A stretch of 64,000 nt of DNA from Frondihabitans sp. 762G35 (GCF_002074055.1 NZ_CP014619.1:1612001-1676000); one strand, 5' to 3'. Positions 48,493 to 57,110 are shown, numbered from the stretch's first letter. Numbers and translations are program-made. The notes: generated by a model from the letters alone, not told the origin.

Positions 48493-48893
48493 GGGCGAAT
48501 GGGCCGGCTGCTACGCCGGGTTCTGTCCGGGCGACGTGCACGCACGCCGCCGTGGACGGCCATCTCTCTCGGCGCTGCGTTGCCGCAGCGCTCTAGCGGT
48601 CTACCCGGGAACTCGGCGAGCCGCCTCGAACGTTCCCTGTCTGACCTTGCTCCGGGCGAGGTTTACATAGCCGGCCGGTCACCCGAACCGCTGGTGGTCT
48701 CTTACACCGCCGTTTCACCCTTACCCCGGCCCGTCTCGCGACGGAACCGTGGCGGTCTGCTCTCTGTTGCACTTTCTCGCGGGTTGCCCCGGGTGGGTGT
48801 TACCCACCGCCCTGCTCTGTGGAGCCCGGACGTTCCTCGGCACAGGCGCCCGGAGGCTCCTGCGACGCGACCGTCTTGCCGACCCATTCGCGA
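48493..48893 (-). ncRNA. rnpB: RNase P RNA, type A
   Basis: The catalytic RNA that matures tRNA 5' ends. On the minus strand the conserved core GAGGAACGTCCGGGCTCCAC is followed by AGAGCAGGGCGGTGGGTAAC and the GAAAGTGCAACAGAGAGCA segment. Further on come CCGGGGTAAGGGTGAAACGG and the 3' CCGGACAGAACCCGGCGTAG block. The ends pair as helix P1 (GCGAATGGG near 48892 with CCCATTCGC near 48496), which fixes the limits to a few bases. About 400 nt, normal for actinobacteria. Protein frames crossing this region are artefacts. Confidence 0.96.
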
Positions 48894-48910
48894 GAACGAG
48901 TCTAGGGGTG

Positions 48911-49651
48911 TCAGATCCCGGACTCGTCCGTGCGCACGAGGATGGCGTCGCTGTCGGGGCAGAGGATCACGTCGTCGGGGGCGGCCGACCGGACGGCCGC
49001 CAGGTCGCTCCCGGTCAGCGCCACACCGCTGGCGCTCGACACGCCGGCCCGCAGGTGCGAGGCGCCGACACCGTAGCGTTCGCGCTGACGTTCGTAGAGG
49101 GCCAGGAGGTCGGCGGGAACCCGACCGGCGATCGTCGCGCGGTTCGCGACCGCCTCGACCCGCTCGGCCTCGATCCCGGCCAGCGCCGTCTCCTTGGCCG
49201 CGACGGTGGTCGCCGCGGTCGCGGCGAGAGCGTCGAGTTCGCCGCGCGTCGCGTCGACGACGGCTCCCGTCTGCTCGACGCGATCCATCACCTCGAGCTC
49301 CTGGTCTTCGAGGTCGCTCTGGCGGGTGGCCAGGGCGGCCAGCTCGCCCTCGAGGGCCTGGATGTCCTTCTGCGACGACGAGGTCTCGAGTCGGGACCGG
49401 TCGCGCGCCACGCGTGCCTCCACGATCGCGACGTCGGATTCGAGGCGCGCGAGGTCGCGGCGGGCGTCCTCCCAGACCCCCTCCTCGCTCGTCAGGCGCA
49501 CCCGGAGGGCGGATGTCTGCGTGTCGACATCGGCCAGGACCTTGTTCTCGGGAAGCTGCCGGGCCCGGTGGGCGAGCTGCTGCAGCATCATGTCGAGCCG
49601 CTGCAGGTCGAGGAGGAGGGCTTGGTCTTCGGGACGGGCTTTCAGAGGCAT
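48911..49651 (-). CDS. coiled-coil protein of the C4-type zinc-ribbon (CT398/DUF164) family with a degenerate ribbon
   Basis: 246 residues. Residues about 10-180 are a long alpha-helical hairpin (QRLDMMLQQLAHRARQLPEN, SSSQKDIQALEGELAALATR). The C-terminus keeps the family layout LYERQRERYGVGASHLRAGV followed by a would-be zinc ribbon. Only one of the four expected cysteines remains (VILCPDSDAILVRTDES), so zinc binding is unlikely. The family role is unclear; it usually sits beside Nif3-like and RNase HI or rnpB genes, as here. It is 47 nt downstream of the Nif3-like gene in the same direction. Confidence 0.85.
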   Translation of the reverse strand: MPLKARPEDQALLLDLQRLDMMLQQLAHRARQLPENKVLADVDTQTSALRVRLTSEEGVWEDARRDLARLESDVAIVEARVARDRSRLETSSSQKDIQALEGELAALATRQSDLEDQELEVMDRVEQTGAVVDATRGELDALAATAATTVAAKETALAGIEAERVEAVANRATIAGRVPADLLALYERQRERYGVGASHLRAGVSSASGVALTGSDLAAVRSAAPDDVILCPDSDAILVRTDESGI

Positions 49652-49698
49652 GTGTTCTCACTCGGTCGTGGTCGGGGGCGCAGGAGCATCGGGGTCGG

Positions 49699-50523
49699 TC
49701 AGCGCACGACGGCGAAGTCCCACGGGTCGGTCCGGAGGTCGCTCAGCGTGACCTCCACGTCGGGGATCGCCTGCCGGAGCTGCGCGGCCGCGGTGTCGAG
49801 CCAGAGCCACTCGGCGGCCCAGTGCGAGATGTCGACGAGGGCCGGCCCGCGCCCGAGTCGCATCAGTTCGCGCGCGTCGGAGGCGGGGTGGTGGCGGAGA
49901 TCGCTCGTGATGTAGACGTCGGCGCCGAGGACCTCGGGGTGGTCGAGGAGGGAGTCGCCCGCTCCCCCGCACAGAGCGACCGTGGAGACGACGCTCTCGT
50001 GGTCGCCGGCCACGCGGACGCCTCCGGCGGTCGGCGGCAGGATGTCGGTCAGCAGCCGGGCGAGGGCCATGAGTGTGAGGGGGCTCTCGGCGGTGCCCAC
50101 GATGCCGAGCCCGGTCTGACCGGTCGGGTCGGCCGCGCTCGCCTGGATCGGTCGCTGGTCGGTGAGGCCCAGCTGGTGGGCGAGGACGCGCGAGGTGCCC
50201 GTGGCGACGACGTCGGCGTTCGTGTGGGCGGCGATGAGCGCGGCGCCGCCGCGGACGAGACGGGCGATGACCGCGCCCTTCGTCGTGCTCTCGGCGACCG
50301 TCTTCGCCCCGTGGAAGAGCAGGGGGTGGTGCACGAGGAGGAGGTCGGCGCCCATTCCGAGCGCCTCGTCGACGGTGTCGAGCACGGCGTCGACGGCGAG
50401 GTGGATGTGTGTGACCTCGGCGGTGGGATCGCCGACGGCGAGACCCGGGGAATCCCACGACTCGGCACCCGCGAGCGGCCAGAGCTTCTCGATGGCGGCG
50501 TTGACCGCTCCCAGTGTGGACAC
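49699..50523 (-). CDS. Nif3-like dinuclear metal-centre protein (DUF34)
   Basis: 274 residues of the NIF3/YbgI family, toroidal hexamers with a di-metal site, sometimes annotated as GTP cyclohydrolase I type 2. Metal-binding histidines appear in LLVHHPLLFHGAKTV and in the C-terminal DISHWAAEW. Other family segments are ESWDSPGLAVGDPTAEV and AAHTNADVV. The physiological reaction is unsettled. The GTG start follows a TACAAT box by 6 nt, a near-consensus leaderless promoter. Confidence 0.9.
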   Translation of the reverse strand: MSTLGAVNAAIEKLWPLAGAESWDSPGLAVGDPTAEVTHIHLAVDAVLDTVDEALGMGADLLLVHHPLLFHGAKTVAESTTKGAVIARLVRGGAALIAAHTNADVVATGTSRVLAHQLGLTDQRPIQASAADPTGQTGLGIVGTAESPLTLMALARLLTDILPPTAGGVRVAGDHESVVSTVALCGGAGDSLLDHPEVLGADVYITSDLRHHPASDARELMRLGRGPALVDISHWAAEWLWLDTAAAQLRQAIPDVEVTLSDLRTDPWDFAVVR

Positions 50524-50529
50524 GGGCTA

Positions 50530-50535
50530 ATTGTA
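50530..50535 (-). promoter_or_regulatory. leaderless -10 box of the Nif3-like gene
   Basis: On the minus strand TACAAT is followed by TAGCCC (6 nt) and the GTG at 50523. Confidence 0.55.
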
Positions 50536-50567
50536 GTCGGCGGCCGGCAGGGCCCGCCGACGGGACG

Positions 50568-51758
50568 TCACTCGGCGGTGCCGGTCGAGGCGCTTCGCGA
50601 CGGCAGGCCGCGGTCGACCACGACGACGGCGACGAACGCCACGACGGCCGCGGCGATCACTCCGAGGGCGACCGAGAGTTCGGTCGAGAGGCCGTGGACC
50701 GTGACGATCCGCAGGAGGTAGCCCTGCCACGTGAACGCGGCGGCATCGCTCGTCACGAGGCCCTGGCCGACGACCGTGCCGAGGACGAGGCCGGCGACCA
50801 GCGCCCACGTCGTCCGGTCGGTGACGGGGGCGGAGGCGCGGCTGCCCCGGGGGCGGAGGGCGAGACGGGCACCGACGATGCCGAGCCAGGCCGCTGCGAG
50901 GACGCCGAATGCGGCGAGGGTGGCGGCCGCGGTGACGGCGGCGCCCGTGGCGGTGAGGACGAGGGCGGCGACGACCACGAGGAGGGCCACGGCGGTGAGG
51001 GCGACGAGGAGGAGGCGGGACGGTTCGACCCGGGGCTCCTGCGGTCGGGAGGAGCGCGAGACGGGTGCGGTCGGCGCGGCCTCGTCGATGCTCTCGAGCA
51101 GGGCGTCGTCGGCGGCCTTGACGCCGCTCGGGACGTCGGGCGCGGGAACCGTTCCGGCGGGGATGATCGGCGCCGGGATCGCCGGAGCGCCCGGGTCGAT
51201 CCGCTCGGGTACCAGCGTGGACCCGGTCGGGGCCTGGTCGCGCGTGACGAGGGGGGTCGCGGACTGGATCGGGATGACGCCGGTGAAGTGGAGTCGGGTG
51301 CGCTCGAGCTCTTCGAAGGCCTCGTCGGTGCCGATCCGACGGATCTCCTCCTCCCAGGCGGCGAATCTCGCCGCCTCGACGGCCCGGAGCTGCATCTGGG
51401 CCTGGAGGATGCCGATGAGGTCGACCGTGGCGGTGTCCTCGGTGTGGCGACCCACCAGGGGGACGAGGTCGTCGTCGTCGAGGGAGCCCCGCTCGGGCGG
51501 TGTCGGGAGGCCTGCGCTCGGCGAGACGGGAGCGGCGGCGCGGACGACGGCCTCGGCGAGTGGCTCAGCCTCGGCCTCAGCCTCGACGACGGTGGCGACC
51601 GTGGGGCTGGTGGGGACGATCGTGTCCTCGACGTCGGGCTCGGGCACGGCGGGCACGCCGTCGACCGGTGTGAAGGTCGCCCGGCGGATGGGGTGCTCCT
51701 GGTCGTCCATCACGAAGCTCGCCCTCCCCGTCACCCGCGATTCCAGCTGATCGGTCAT
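50568..51758 (-). CDS. hypothetical membrane protein
   Basis: 396 residues not assigned to a family. Residues 1-100 are acidic and Pro/Ala-rich with a run of alternating Glu/Ala (EAEAEAEP). Residues 100-150 form a helical segment (DLIGILQAQMQLRAVEAARF). A disordered linker follows. The C-terminal third has four transmembrane helices (LLLVALTAVALLVVVAALVL, AAATLAAFGVLAAAWLGIVG, TTWALVAGLVLGTVVGQGLV, LGVIAAAVVAFVAVVVVD). The long soluble N-terminus is probably cytoplasmic. TATCAT lies 6 nt before the ATG. No function can be inferred. Confidence 0.75.
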   Translation of the reverse strand: MTDQLESRVTGRASFVMDDQEHPIRRATFTPVDGVPAVPEPDVEDTIVPTSPTVATVVEAEAEAEPLAEAVVRAAAPVSPSAGLPTPPERGSLDDDDLVPLVGRHTEDTATVDLIGILQAQMQLRAVEAARFAAWEEEIRRIGTDEAFEELERTRLHFTGVIPIQSATPLVTRDQAPTGSTLVPERIDPGAPAIPAPIIPAGTVPAPDVPSGVKAADDALLESIDEAAPTAPVSRSSRPQEPRVEPSRLLLVALTAVALLVVVAALVLTATGAAVTAAATLAAFGVLAAAWLGIVGARLALRPRGSRASAPVTDRTTWALVAGLVLGTVVGQGLVTSDAAAFTWQGYLLRIVTVHGLSTELSVALGVIAAAVVAFVAVVVVDRGLPSRSASTGTAE

Positions 51759-51764
51759 GCCGGA

Positions 51765-51770
51765 ATGATA
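51765..51770 (-). promoter_or_regulatory. leaderless -10 box of the hypothetical membrane gene
   Basis: On the minus strand TATCAT is followed by TCCGGC (6 nt) and the ATG at 51758. Confidence 0.5.
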
Positions 51771-51873
51771 GGCACTCACATGTTGCGTTCGCCGGAGGCG
51801 CGCCGTCGGCCTGCGTGTCGTGGCGGCCCTCCGCGGGGGTACGGGGCGGGCGCCGGGCTCGCCGACCGACATA

Positions 51874-53631
51874 TCACTCGCTCGTGAGTCGTCCCTCGCG
51901 GTCGAGGCGGTCCTGGAGCGCACCCGGCCGCACCCACAGTCCGTTGTCGTAGCGGGAGTCGACCGCGAGCCGTTTCCATCCCTCCGCCTCCCCCGCGGGC
52001 CAGAACTGCCGACCGATCGACAGGACGGTCGTCGGCAGCGTCTTGCGGCTGTCGATGACCGGGACGACCTCCGGCGCGAGGAGGAACTGGTAGGCGTTCT
52101 GGCTGATCGCACCCGACGCGATCCCCCGCACGGGGTCCGGTGCCGTGTCGTAGGAGACGGACTCCCCCGGCAGCGCCCGCGCGACGTCGGCCAGCGTGAA
52201 GGCGGTCCGGTACTGCTCGTAGGAGGGCAGGACGGTGCGGAACTCGCCCGTAACGGATCCTGCCGCGAAGGCCGCGACGGCGACGACCAGCATCCAGACC
52301 GCGTTCCGGCGCGCCAGCCGGAGGACCAGGAGCGCCGCGAAGACGACGCCACCGACGACGCCGGCGGCGAGGAGCGGGAGACTGGCGTCGCCGGGCGGCC
52401 CGGACCAGTCGAACGCGGCGAGACCGAACACGGTCATCGGGTTCCAGCCGTGGACCGTGCCCCTGGCCGTCGGGACGAGAGCTGCCGCGACGAGTCCGTA
52501 GGCGAGGGCGGTGACCGCGAAGACCGCTCCGACGACCGCTGCGACGCGCCTCGGGACGTGACGGGCGAGCAGGACGAGGCCGAGGAAGGCGACGACGTCG
52601 GTGATCGGCTCGAGGTACCGGCCGTAGACGTAGACGTCGAGGCGCTCGGCCGTCGCCACGGCGCCGCTCACGTAGGTGACGCTGACGACGACGAGGCCGG
52701 CGGCTCCGAGCGCGAACCAGGTGGCCCAGCCGGACCTCCGTGTCCTCCACTCGCGGGCGACGGCCCGGGCGATCAGCAGGATGCCCGGGAGGACGAGACC
52801 CGCCGTCGACACGACCGCGAACCAGAACTGCCCGCTCCCGGCCAGAGCGACGGCACCGGGGGCGCTGCCGAACAGCTTGCCGATACCGTCGCTCTCGCGT
52901 CCGGCCGAGCGGTAGAGGGTCAGATCGAGGTGCCGGTAGAGGAGGTAGCCGCTTCCGGCCACCAGCGCGGTGCTCGCGAGGAGCGCGATCCCGGCGCGAG
53001 GCCGGCGGCGCAGCAGGAGCAGGAGCCCCCACACCCCTGCCGCGACGACGAGGGCGACGACCCGCCCGTGCACTACGAAGGCGAGGCCCGTCGTCGCCCC
53101 GAAGGCGGCGAACACCCGGGAGGAGCCGGTCTGCGCCGCGACGACCGCGAGCAGGACGCTTCCCGCGACGACGAGCCCGAGGAAGCTCTCCGCGAGGGCG
53201 AATCCCGCCATGAGGGCGTGGCCGGGCAGGAGCGTCGCGGCGGACGCGGCCACGACCGCCGGAGCCGCTCCCAGACCGAGTCGTCGCCCGAGGAGCGTCA
53301 GCACGGGGATCATCGCGATCGCGGAGAGCATGGCCAGGATCACCGCGACGCGGTACACCGCAAGGGGGTCCGACGTGATCCACCAGAGCGGCGCCAGCAG
53401 GAGCGACCAGCCCGGATAGTAGGAGTCGGCCGAGATCCCGAGGTCGTGACCGCCCGAGATCGAGAGCGAGTTCGCCAGGTAGCCGATCTCGTCGCCGAAG
53501 AAGACGGGGAACGTGCGATCCGCAGCGATCAGGACGAGCACCGCCGTCGCCACGAGAGCCGACACGACGGCGATCCACGCGTCGGGGCGGAGGGCGCGTC
53601 CGAGGCGCGGCGGAGGACGGTGTCGGCGCAC
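51874..53631 (-). CDS. polytopic membrane protein, GT-C glycosyltransferase-like
   Basis: 585 residues with about eleven to thirteen transmembrane helices and a soluble C-terminal domain (about 470-585). After the first helix the extracytoplasmic loop has FFGDEIGYLANS, an acidic pair in the position used by lipid-linked-sugar GT-C enzymes (ArnT, mannosyl- and arabinosyltransferases). This suggests polyprenyl-phosphate-sugar-dependent transfer outside the membrane, but I see no more specific signature. The GTG at 53631 (VRRHRPPPRLGR) is chosen. It is 27 nt from the divergent helicase gene, so the two promoters overlap. Confidence 0.72.
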   Translation of the reverse strand: MRRHRPPPRLGRALRPDAWIAVVSALVATAVLVLIAADRTFPVFFGDEIGYLANSLSISGGHDLGISADSYYPGWSLLLAPLWWITSDPLAVYRVAVILAMLSAIAMIPVLTLLGRRLGLGAAPAVVAASAATLLPGHALMAGFALAESFLGLVVAGSVLLAVVAAQTGSSRVFAAFGATTGLAFVVHGRVVALVVAAGVWGLLLLLRRRPRAGIALLASTALVAGSGYLLYRHLDLTLYRSAGRESDGIGKLFGSAPGAVALAGSGQFWFAVVSTAGLVLPGILLIARAVAREWRTRRSGWATWFALGAAGLVVVSVTYVSGAVATAERLDVYVYGRYLEPITDVVAFLGLVLLARHVPRRVAAVVGAVFAVTALAYGLVAAALVPTARGTVHGWNPMTVFGLAAFDWSGPPGDASLPLLAAGVVGGVVFAALLVLRLARRNAVWMLVVAVAAFAAGSVTGEFRTVLPSYEQYRTAFTLADVARALPGESVSYDTAPDPVRGIASGAISQNAYQFLLAPEVVPVIDSRKTLPTTVLSIGRQFWPAGEAEGWKRLAVDSRYDNGLWVRPGALQDRLDREGRLTSE

Positions 53632-53646
53632 GCGACCATCCTGCCG

Positions 53647-53652
53647 TACCGT
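53647..53652 (+). promoter_or_regulatory. leaderless -10 box of the DEAD-box helicase
   Basis: TACCGT is followed by TTGCCT (6 nt) and the ATG at 53659. Confidence 0.45.
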
Positions 53653-53658
53653 TTGCCT

Positions 53659-55452
53659 ATGACCATCGACGCGAATGCCCCGATCGAGGCAGAGACTGCC
53701 GACCGAGTGCTCACCTTCTCCGACCTCGGCCTGAGCGACGCCGTCCTCAAGGCCGTCCGCGACGTCGGCTACGAGACCCCCTCCGCCATCCAGGCGGCCA
53801 CGATCCCGCCGCTCCTCGCCGGCCGCGACGTCGTCGGCCTGGCGCAGACCGGAACGGGCAAGACGGCGGCGTTCGCCCTCCCGATCCTCTCCCGTCTCGA
53901 CGTGACGCAGAAGAAGCCTCAGGCCCTCGTCCTCTCCCCCACGCGCGAGCTCGCGCTGCAGGTCTGCGAGGCGTTCGAGCAGTACGCCGCGCACCTCCGC
54001 GGCGTGCACGTGCTCCCCGTCTACGGCGGACAGGCGTACGGCGTCCAGCTCTCCGCGCTCCGGCGTGGCGTCCACGTCGTCGTCGGCACGCCCGGACGCA
54101 TCATGGACCACCTCGCCAAGGGCACCCTCGACCTCTCTGAGCTGAAGTACCTCGTGCTCGACGAGGCCGACGAGATGCTGAAGATGGGCTTCGCGGAAGA
54201 CGTCGAGACGATCCTCGCCGACACCCCGGACGACAAGCAGGTCGCGCTGTTCTCGGCGACGATGCCGCCGCAGATCCGTCGCATCTCGAAGCAGTACCTG
54301 AACGACGCCGAGGAGATCACGGTCAAGAACAAGACCACGACCTCGGCGAACACGACGCAGCGCTACCTGATGGTGTCGTACCCGCAGAAGGTCGACGCCC
54401 TCACGCGCATCCTCGAGGTCGAGAACTTCGAGGGCATGATCGTCTTCGTCCGGACCAAGAGCGAGACCGAGACCCTGGCCGAGAAGCTCCGGGCCCGCGG
54501 CTACTCGGCGGCCGCGATCTCGGGCGACGTCGCCCAGGCGCAGCGCGAGCGCACGGTCAACCAGCTCAAGTCGGGCAAGCTCGACATCCTCGTCGCGACG
54601 GACGTCGCCGCGCGCGGTCTCGACGTCGACCGGATCAGCCACGTCGTCAACTACGACATCCCGATCGACACGGAGTCCTACGTCCACCGCATCGGCCGCA
54701 CCGGCCGCGCGGGCCGGAGCGGCGCCGCGATCAGCTTCGTCACGCCGCGCGAGCGCCGCCTCCTGGGCGCCATCGAGAAGGCGACGCGCCAGCCGCTGAC
54801 CGAGATGCAGCTCCCGACGGTCGACGACGTCAACGTCACGCGCCTCGCCCGCTTCGACGACGCCATCACGGCCGCTCTCGGACAGCCCGAGCGCATCTCG
54901 GCCTTCCGCGACATCATCGGTCACTACGTGGAGCACCACGACGTCCCGGAGGCGGACGTCGCGGCGGCCCTCGCGGTCGTCTCCCAGGGCGACACGCCGC
55001 TCCTGCTCGACCCGAAAGACGAACGACCCGCGCGCCGCGAGCGGGACGACCGCCCCGCACGGGACGACCGCGACTCGCGCTCGTTCGACCGCGACGACCG
55101 CGGCGACCGGCCGGAACGACGCCCGCGCACCACGAAGGCCCTGGCGCCCTACCGGATCGAGGTCGGCCGCCGCCAGCGCGTGGAGCCCCGCCAGATCGTC
55201 GGCGCGCTCGCCAACGAGGGCGGCCTGAGCCGCGAGGACTTCGGCGCCATCGCGATCCGCCCGGACTTCTCCATCGTCGAACTGCCGGCCGACCTCTCGC
55301 CCGACACCCTCGACCGTCTCCGCGACACCCGCATCAGCGGCAAGCTGATCGAGATCCGACCGGATCGTCGGGGTGGCGTGAGCGCCGGGGCCCGGTCGGG
55401 CGGAGATCGCCCCGACCGCGACGACCGACCGGCACGCAAGCCGCGCCGCTGA
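53659..55452 (+). CDS. DEAD-box ATP-dependent RNA helicase (DeaD/CsdA type)
   Basis: 597 residues. All helicase motifs are present in order: Q motif (TFSDLGLSDAVLKAVRDVGY), AQTGTGKTAAF, PTRELALQ, TPGRIMDHL, DEADEMLKMGF, SATMPPQIRR, and HRIGRTGRAGRSG. An Arg/Asp-rich low-complexity stretch (about 460-500) separates the core from a C-terminal DbpA-type RNA-binding domain (YRIEVGRRQRVEPRQIVGAL) and an RG-rich tail. This arrangement is that of cold-shock and ribosome-assembly helicases. The ATG at 53659 is leaderless by TACCGT. The upstream extension of the frame is antisense to the GT-C-like gene. Confidence 0.93.
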   Translation: MTIDANAPIEAETADRVLTFSDLGLSDAVLKAVRDVGYETPSAIQAATIPPLLAGRDVVGLAQTGTGKTAAFALPILSRLDVTQKKPQALVLSPTRELALQVCEAFEQYAAHLRGVHVLPVYGGQAYGVQLSALRRGVHVVVGTPGRIMDHLAKGTLDLSELKYLVLDEADEMLKMGFAEDVETILADTPDDKQVALFSATMPPQIRRISKQYLNDAEEITVKNKTTTSANTTQRYLMVSYPQKVDALTRILEVENFEGMIVFVRTKSETETLAEKLRARGYSAAAISGDVAQAQRERTVNQLKSGKLDILVATDVAARGLDVDRISHVVNYDIPIDTESYVHRIGRTGRAGRSGAAISFVTPRERRLLGAIEKATRQPLTEMQLPTVDDVNVTRLARFDDAITAALGQPERISAFRDIIGHYVEHHDVPEADVAAALAVVSQGDTPLLLDPKDERPARRERDDRPARDDRDSRSFDRDDRGDRPERRPRTTKALAPYRIEVGRRQRVEPRQIVGALANEGGLSREDFGAIAIRPDFSIVELPADLSPDTLDRLRDTRISGKLIEIRPDRRGGVSAGARSGGDRPDRDDRPARKPRR

Positions 55453-55473
55453 CGCGCTGCCGGGCTGCGGGAG

Positions 55474-55944
55474 CTACGCCTGCGTCGTGCGACCGAGCAC
55501 GCCCGCGCGGACGCCGAGGAGATAGATCTGGCAGCCCAGGCAGTACCCGAAGACCGAGTTGAGGAAGGCGGCGACGAACGCCAGGGCGGCGAAGAGCGGA
55601 ACGGCCCACGCGACTCCTGCGAGCCCGAGGACGACGCCGAGGCCGGTGATCACGAGCCCCACGCCCTGGGCGAACGTCGGGGGCCGAGGGTCCTCGAGGT
55701 CCGTCGGCGGTGCGAGGCGGGGCCGCACGAGACGACGGAAGAGAGCTCCGTAGGGGTGCTTGCGGATCCCCGCGAACGCGCCCCAGCCGAAGAGCAGGGC
55801 GATGACGAGCAGCAGGACGACCGCCGCACCCGACGCCCCGACCAGGCCGAGGTAGACGGTGACGAGCAGGAGCACCCCGGTGACGGCCGCTCCGAAGCGG
55901 GGGGAGCGGGGATCGATTCCGGTCCGGGTATCAGGCGTCGACAC
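55474..55944 (-). CDS. DUF4395 family membrane protein
   Basis: 156 residues with about four transmembrane helices (VTGVLLLVTVYLGLVGASGA, VVLLLVIALLFGWGAFAGIR, FAQGVGLVITGLGVVLGLAG, LFAALAFVAAFLNSVFGYCL). The last one leads into a CLGCQIYLL motif, a CxxC at the membrane edge. It overlaps the upstream thioredoxin-like gene by 14 nt. The pairing suggests that the membrane CxxC and the thioredoxin fold exchange electrons; that is inferred, not shown. Confidence 0.85.
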   Translation of the reverse strand: MSTPDTRTGIDPRSPRFGAAVTGVLLLVTVYLGLVGASGAAVVLLLVIALLFGWGAFAGIRKHPYGALFRRLVRPRLAPPTDLEDPRPPTFAQGVGLVITGLGVVLGLAGVAWAVPLFAALAFVAAFLNSVFGYCLGCQIYLLGVRAGVLGRTTQA

Positions 55945-56386
55945 GGTCTTCTCCGAGGAGTCGGGCGAGCTCGGTCTCGAGGTCGCGGGGTCTGGGGGGT
56001 CCGCCGATCCGGCCGCGGACGATGCCGCGGTCGTCCAGCAGGAGGGTCGTCGGGGTCTGCAGGACGTCGTAGCGCTTGGCCAGGTCGGGCGCGTGCGTGA
56101 GGTCGACGTCGACGTGGACCACGCCGTCGTTCCGCTCGGCGAGTCCGCTCAGGAGGCGCCGGGTCGCCGGGCAGAAGGTGCAGAACTCGGTCGAGAACTG
56201 CAGGAGGGTGCCCCGCTCCCCGAAGCCGCCGTCGACCCCGACATCGGCGGGCCGGATAACGGTCCCCGGGGTGTCATCGAGGGTTCGGCGACCGACACGG
56301 CCGGTGGTCCGTCGCCAGACCAGGCCGACCACGGTCGCTGCAGCGACCAGGGCGCCGAGCAGGAGGAGGGCGAGAACAGGATCCAC
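55931..56386 (-). CDS. membrane-anchored thioredoxin-like protein
   Basis: 151 residues beginning at a GTG (VDPVLALLLLGALVAAATVV) with one N-terminal transmembrane helix. A thioredoxin fold follows with the redox site STEFCTFCPATRRLL (CTFC) and the cis-Pro region VLQTPTTLLLDDRG. The helix should place the domain outside the cytoplasm, although a cytosolic orientation cannot be excluded. TATCGT lies 6 nt before the GTG, which fixes this start over the longer frame to 56461. It overlaps the DUF4395 gene. Confidence 0.85.
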   Translation of the reverse strand: MDPVLALLLLGALVAAATVVGLVWRRTTGRVGRRTLDDTPGTVIRPADVGVDGGFGERGTLLQFSTEFCTFCPATRRLLSGLAERNDGVVHVDVDLTHAPDLAKRYDVLQTPTTLLLDDRGIVRGRIGGPPRPRDLETELARLLGEDRVDA

Positions 56387-56392
56387 GGGTCG

Positions 56393-56398
56393 ACGATA
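56393..56398 (-). promoter_or_regulatory. leaderless -10 box of the thioredoxin-like gene
   Basis: On the minus strand TATCGT is followed by CGACCC (6 nt) and the GTG at 56386. Confidence 0.5.
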
Positions 56399-56476
56399 CG
56401 TCGGGAGCCTGGAGCTGCCCCGACGTGACGGAATGTGACGGCGGTCCGGACGGAAACCCACGACGCCCGGCGCGAA

Positions 56477-56482
56477 TAGACT
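56477..56482 (+). promoter_or_regulatory. leaderless -10 box of the gene at 56489
   Basis: TAGACT is followed by CGCAGG (6 nt) and the ATG at 56489. Confidence 0.45.
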
Positions 56483-56488
56483 CGCAGG

Positions 56489-56923
56489 ATGACCAGGACC
56501 CCCGTCGTACTCGCCCGTCCCGTCGAGCCCGTCGCGGAAGCGGGCCCCCGGTCACTCGTCTGCCCGCTCGGCGCGAACTGCTCCTGCGTCTTCTCCGGCA
56601 ACCGGTCGACGGCATCGACGTCCTTCGACGCAACAGCGCCCCTGCACGAGGCCCTGGTGGCCGATGTCACGCACTTCGTCGACTTCGGCTGGACCGTGAC
56701 GTCGTCGACACCCGACGAGGTCGTGCTCGAGCGTCGCCTCGGGTTCTCGTTCTGCGTCACCGTCCTGCTGTGCCTCGCGACCGGATTCCTCTGGTTGGCC
56801 TACGCCATCCCCTCGGGCCGACGCCCGCGGATCGACACGCGCCGGGTTGCGCTCGGCGCCGACGGCACGGCCGTCGTGACACGGACCGTGGCGCGGCGTA
56901 CCGTCACGCCACCCGCGGCGTAG
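56489..56923 (+). CDS. hypothetical protein with one transmembrane helix
   Basis: 144 residues, no family recognised. The N-terminal half has three cysteines in CPLGANCSC and ends in a soluble segment (VTHFVDFGWTVTSSTPDEVV). A single helix (SFCVTVLLCLATGFLWLAYA) is followed by a short Arg-rich tail. It is divergent from the thioredoxin-like gene and ends about 45 nt before the tRNA-Val region. The leaderless box supports expression. Confidence 0.6.
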   Translation: MTRTPVVLARPVEPVAEAGPRSLVCPLGANCSCVFSGNRSTASTSFDATAPLHEALVADVTHFVDFGWTVTSSTPDEVVLERRLGFSFCVTVLLCLATGFLWLAYAIPSGRRPRIDTRRVALGADGTAVVTRTVARRTVTPPAA

Positions 56924-56933
56924 GTCGCACGGC

Positions 56934-56967
56934 CTCGTGCCGAATGCCCTGCCCGCTCGGGCACGAG
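56934..56967 (-). terminator. hairpin at the tRNA-Val 3' end
   Basis: CTCGTGCC and GGCACGAG form an 8-bp stem with an inner GCCC/GGGC stem, starting directly after the tRNA discriminator base. It would end the tRNA transcript and may also serve the convergent gene at 56489. Confidence 0.55.
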
Positions 56968-57040
56968 TGGGCCCTGCCGGGCTCGAACCGACGACATCCA
57001 CGGTGTAAACGTGGCGCTCTACCAACTGAGCTAAAGGCCC
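56968..57040 (-). tRNA. tRNA-Val (anticodon TAC)
   Basis: 73 nt. The acceptor GGGCCTT pairs with the 3' AGGGCCC, with discriminator A. The D arm GCTCAGTTGGTAGAGC, anticodon stem CCACG-TTTACAC-CGTGG with anticodon TAC, and T arm CGGTTCGAGCCCG are all present. No CCA is encoded. It reads GUA and probably other Val codons ending in a purine. Confidence 0.95.
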
Positions 57041-57110
57041 GCATCCTGCGCCGGAGCGCTATCGCGTGCCGCAAGCCTACCGAAGCACCGGGATCCCCTG
57101 CGCCGAGGGG

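Noticed and set aside
48436-50721. Plus-strand open frame over the RNase P RNA region
   Set aside because: The region is occupied by rnpB, the coiled-coil gene and the Nif3-like gene on the minus strand. The translation is low-complexity Arg/Pro/Gly.
57041-57110. Integration site at tRNA-Val
   Set aside because: tRNA 3' ends are common integration sites, but no integrase, no direct repeat of the tRNA end and no compositional shift are seen nearby.
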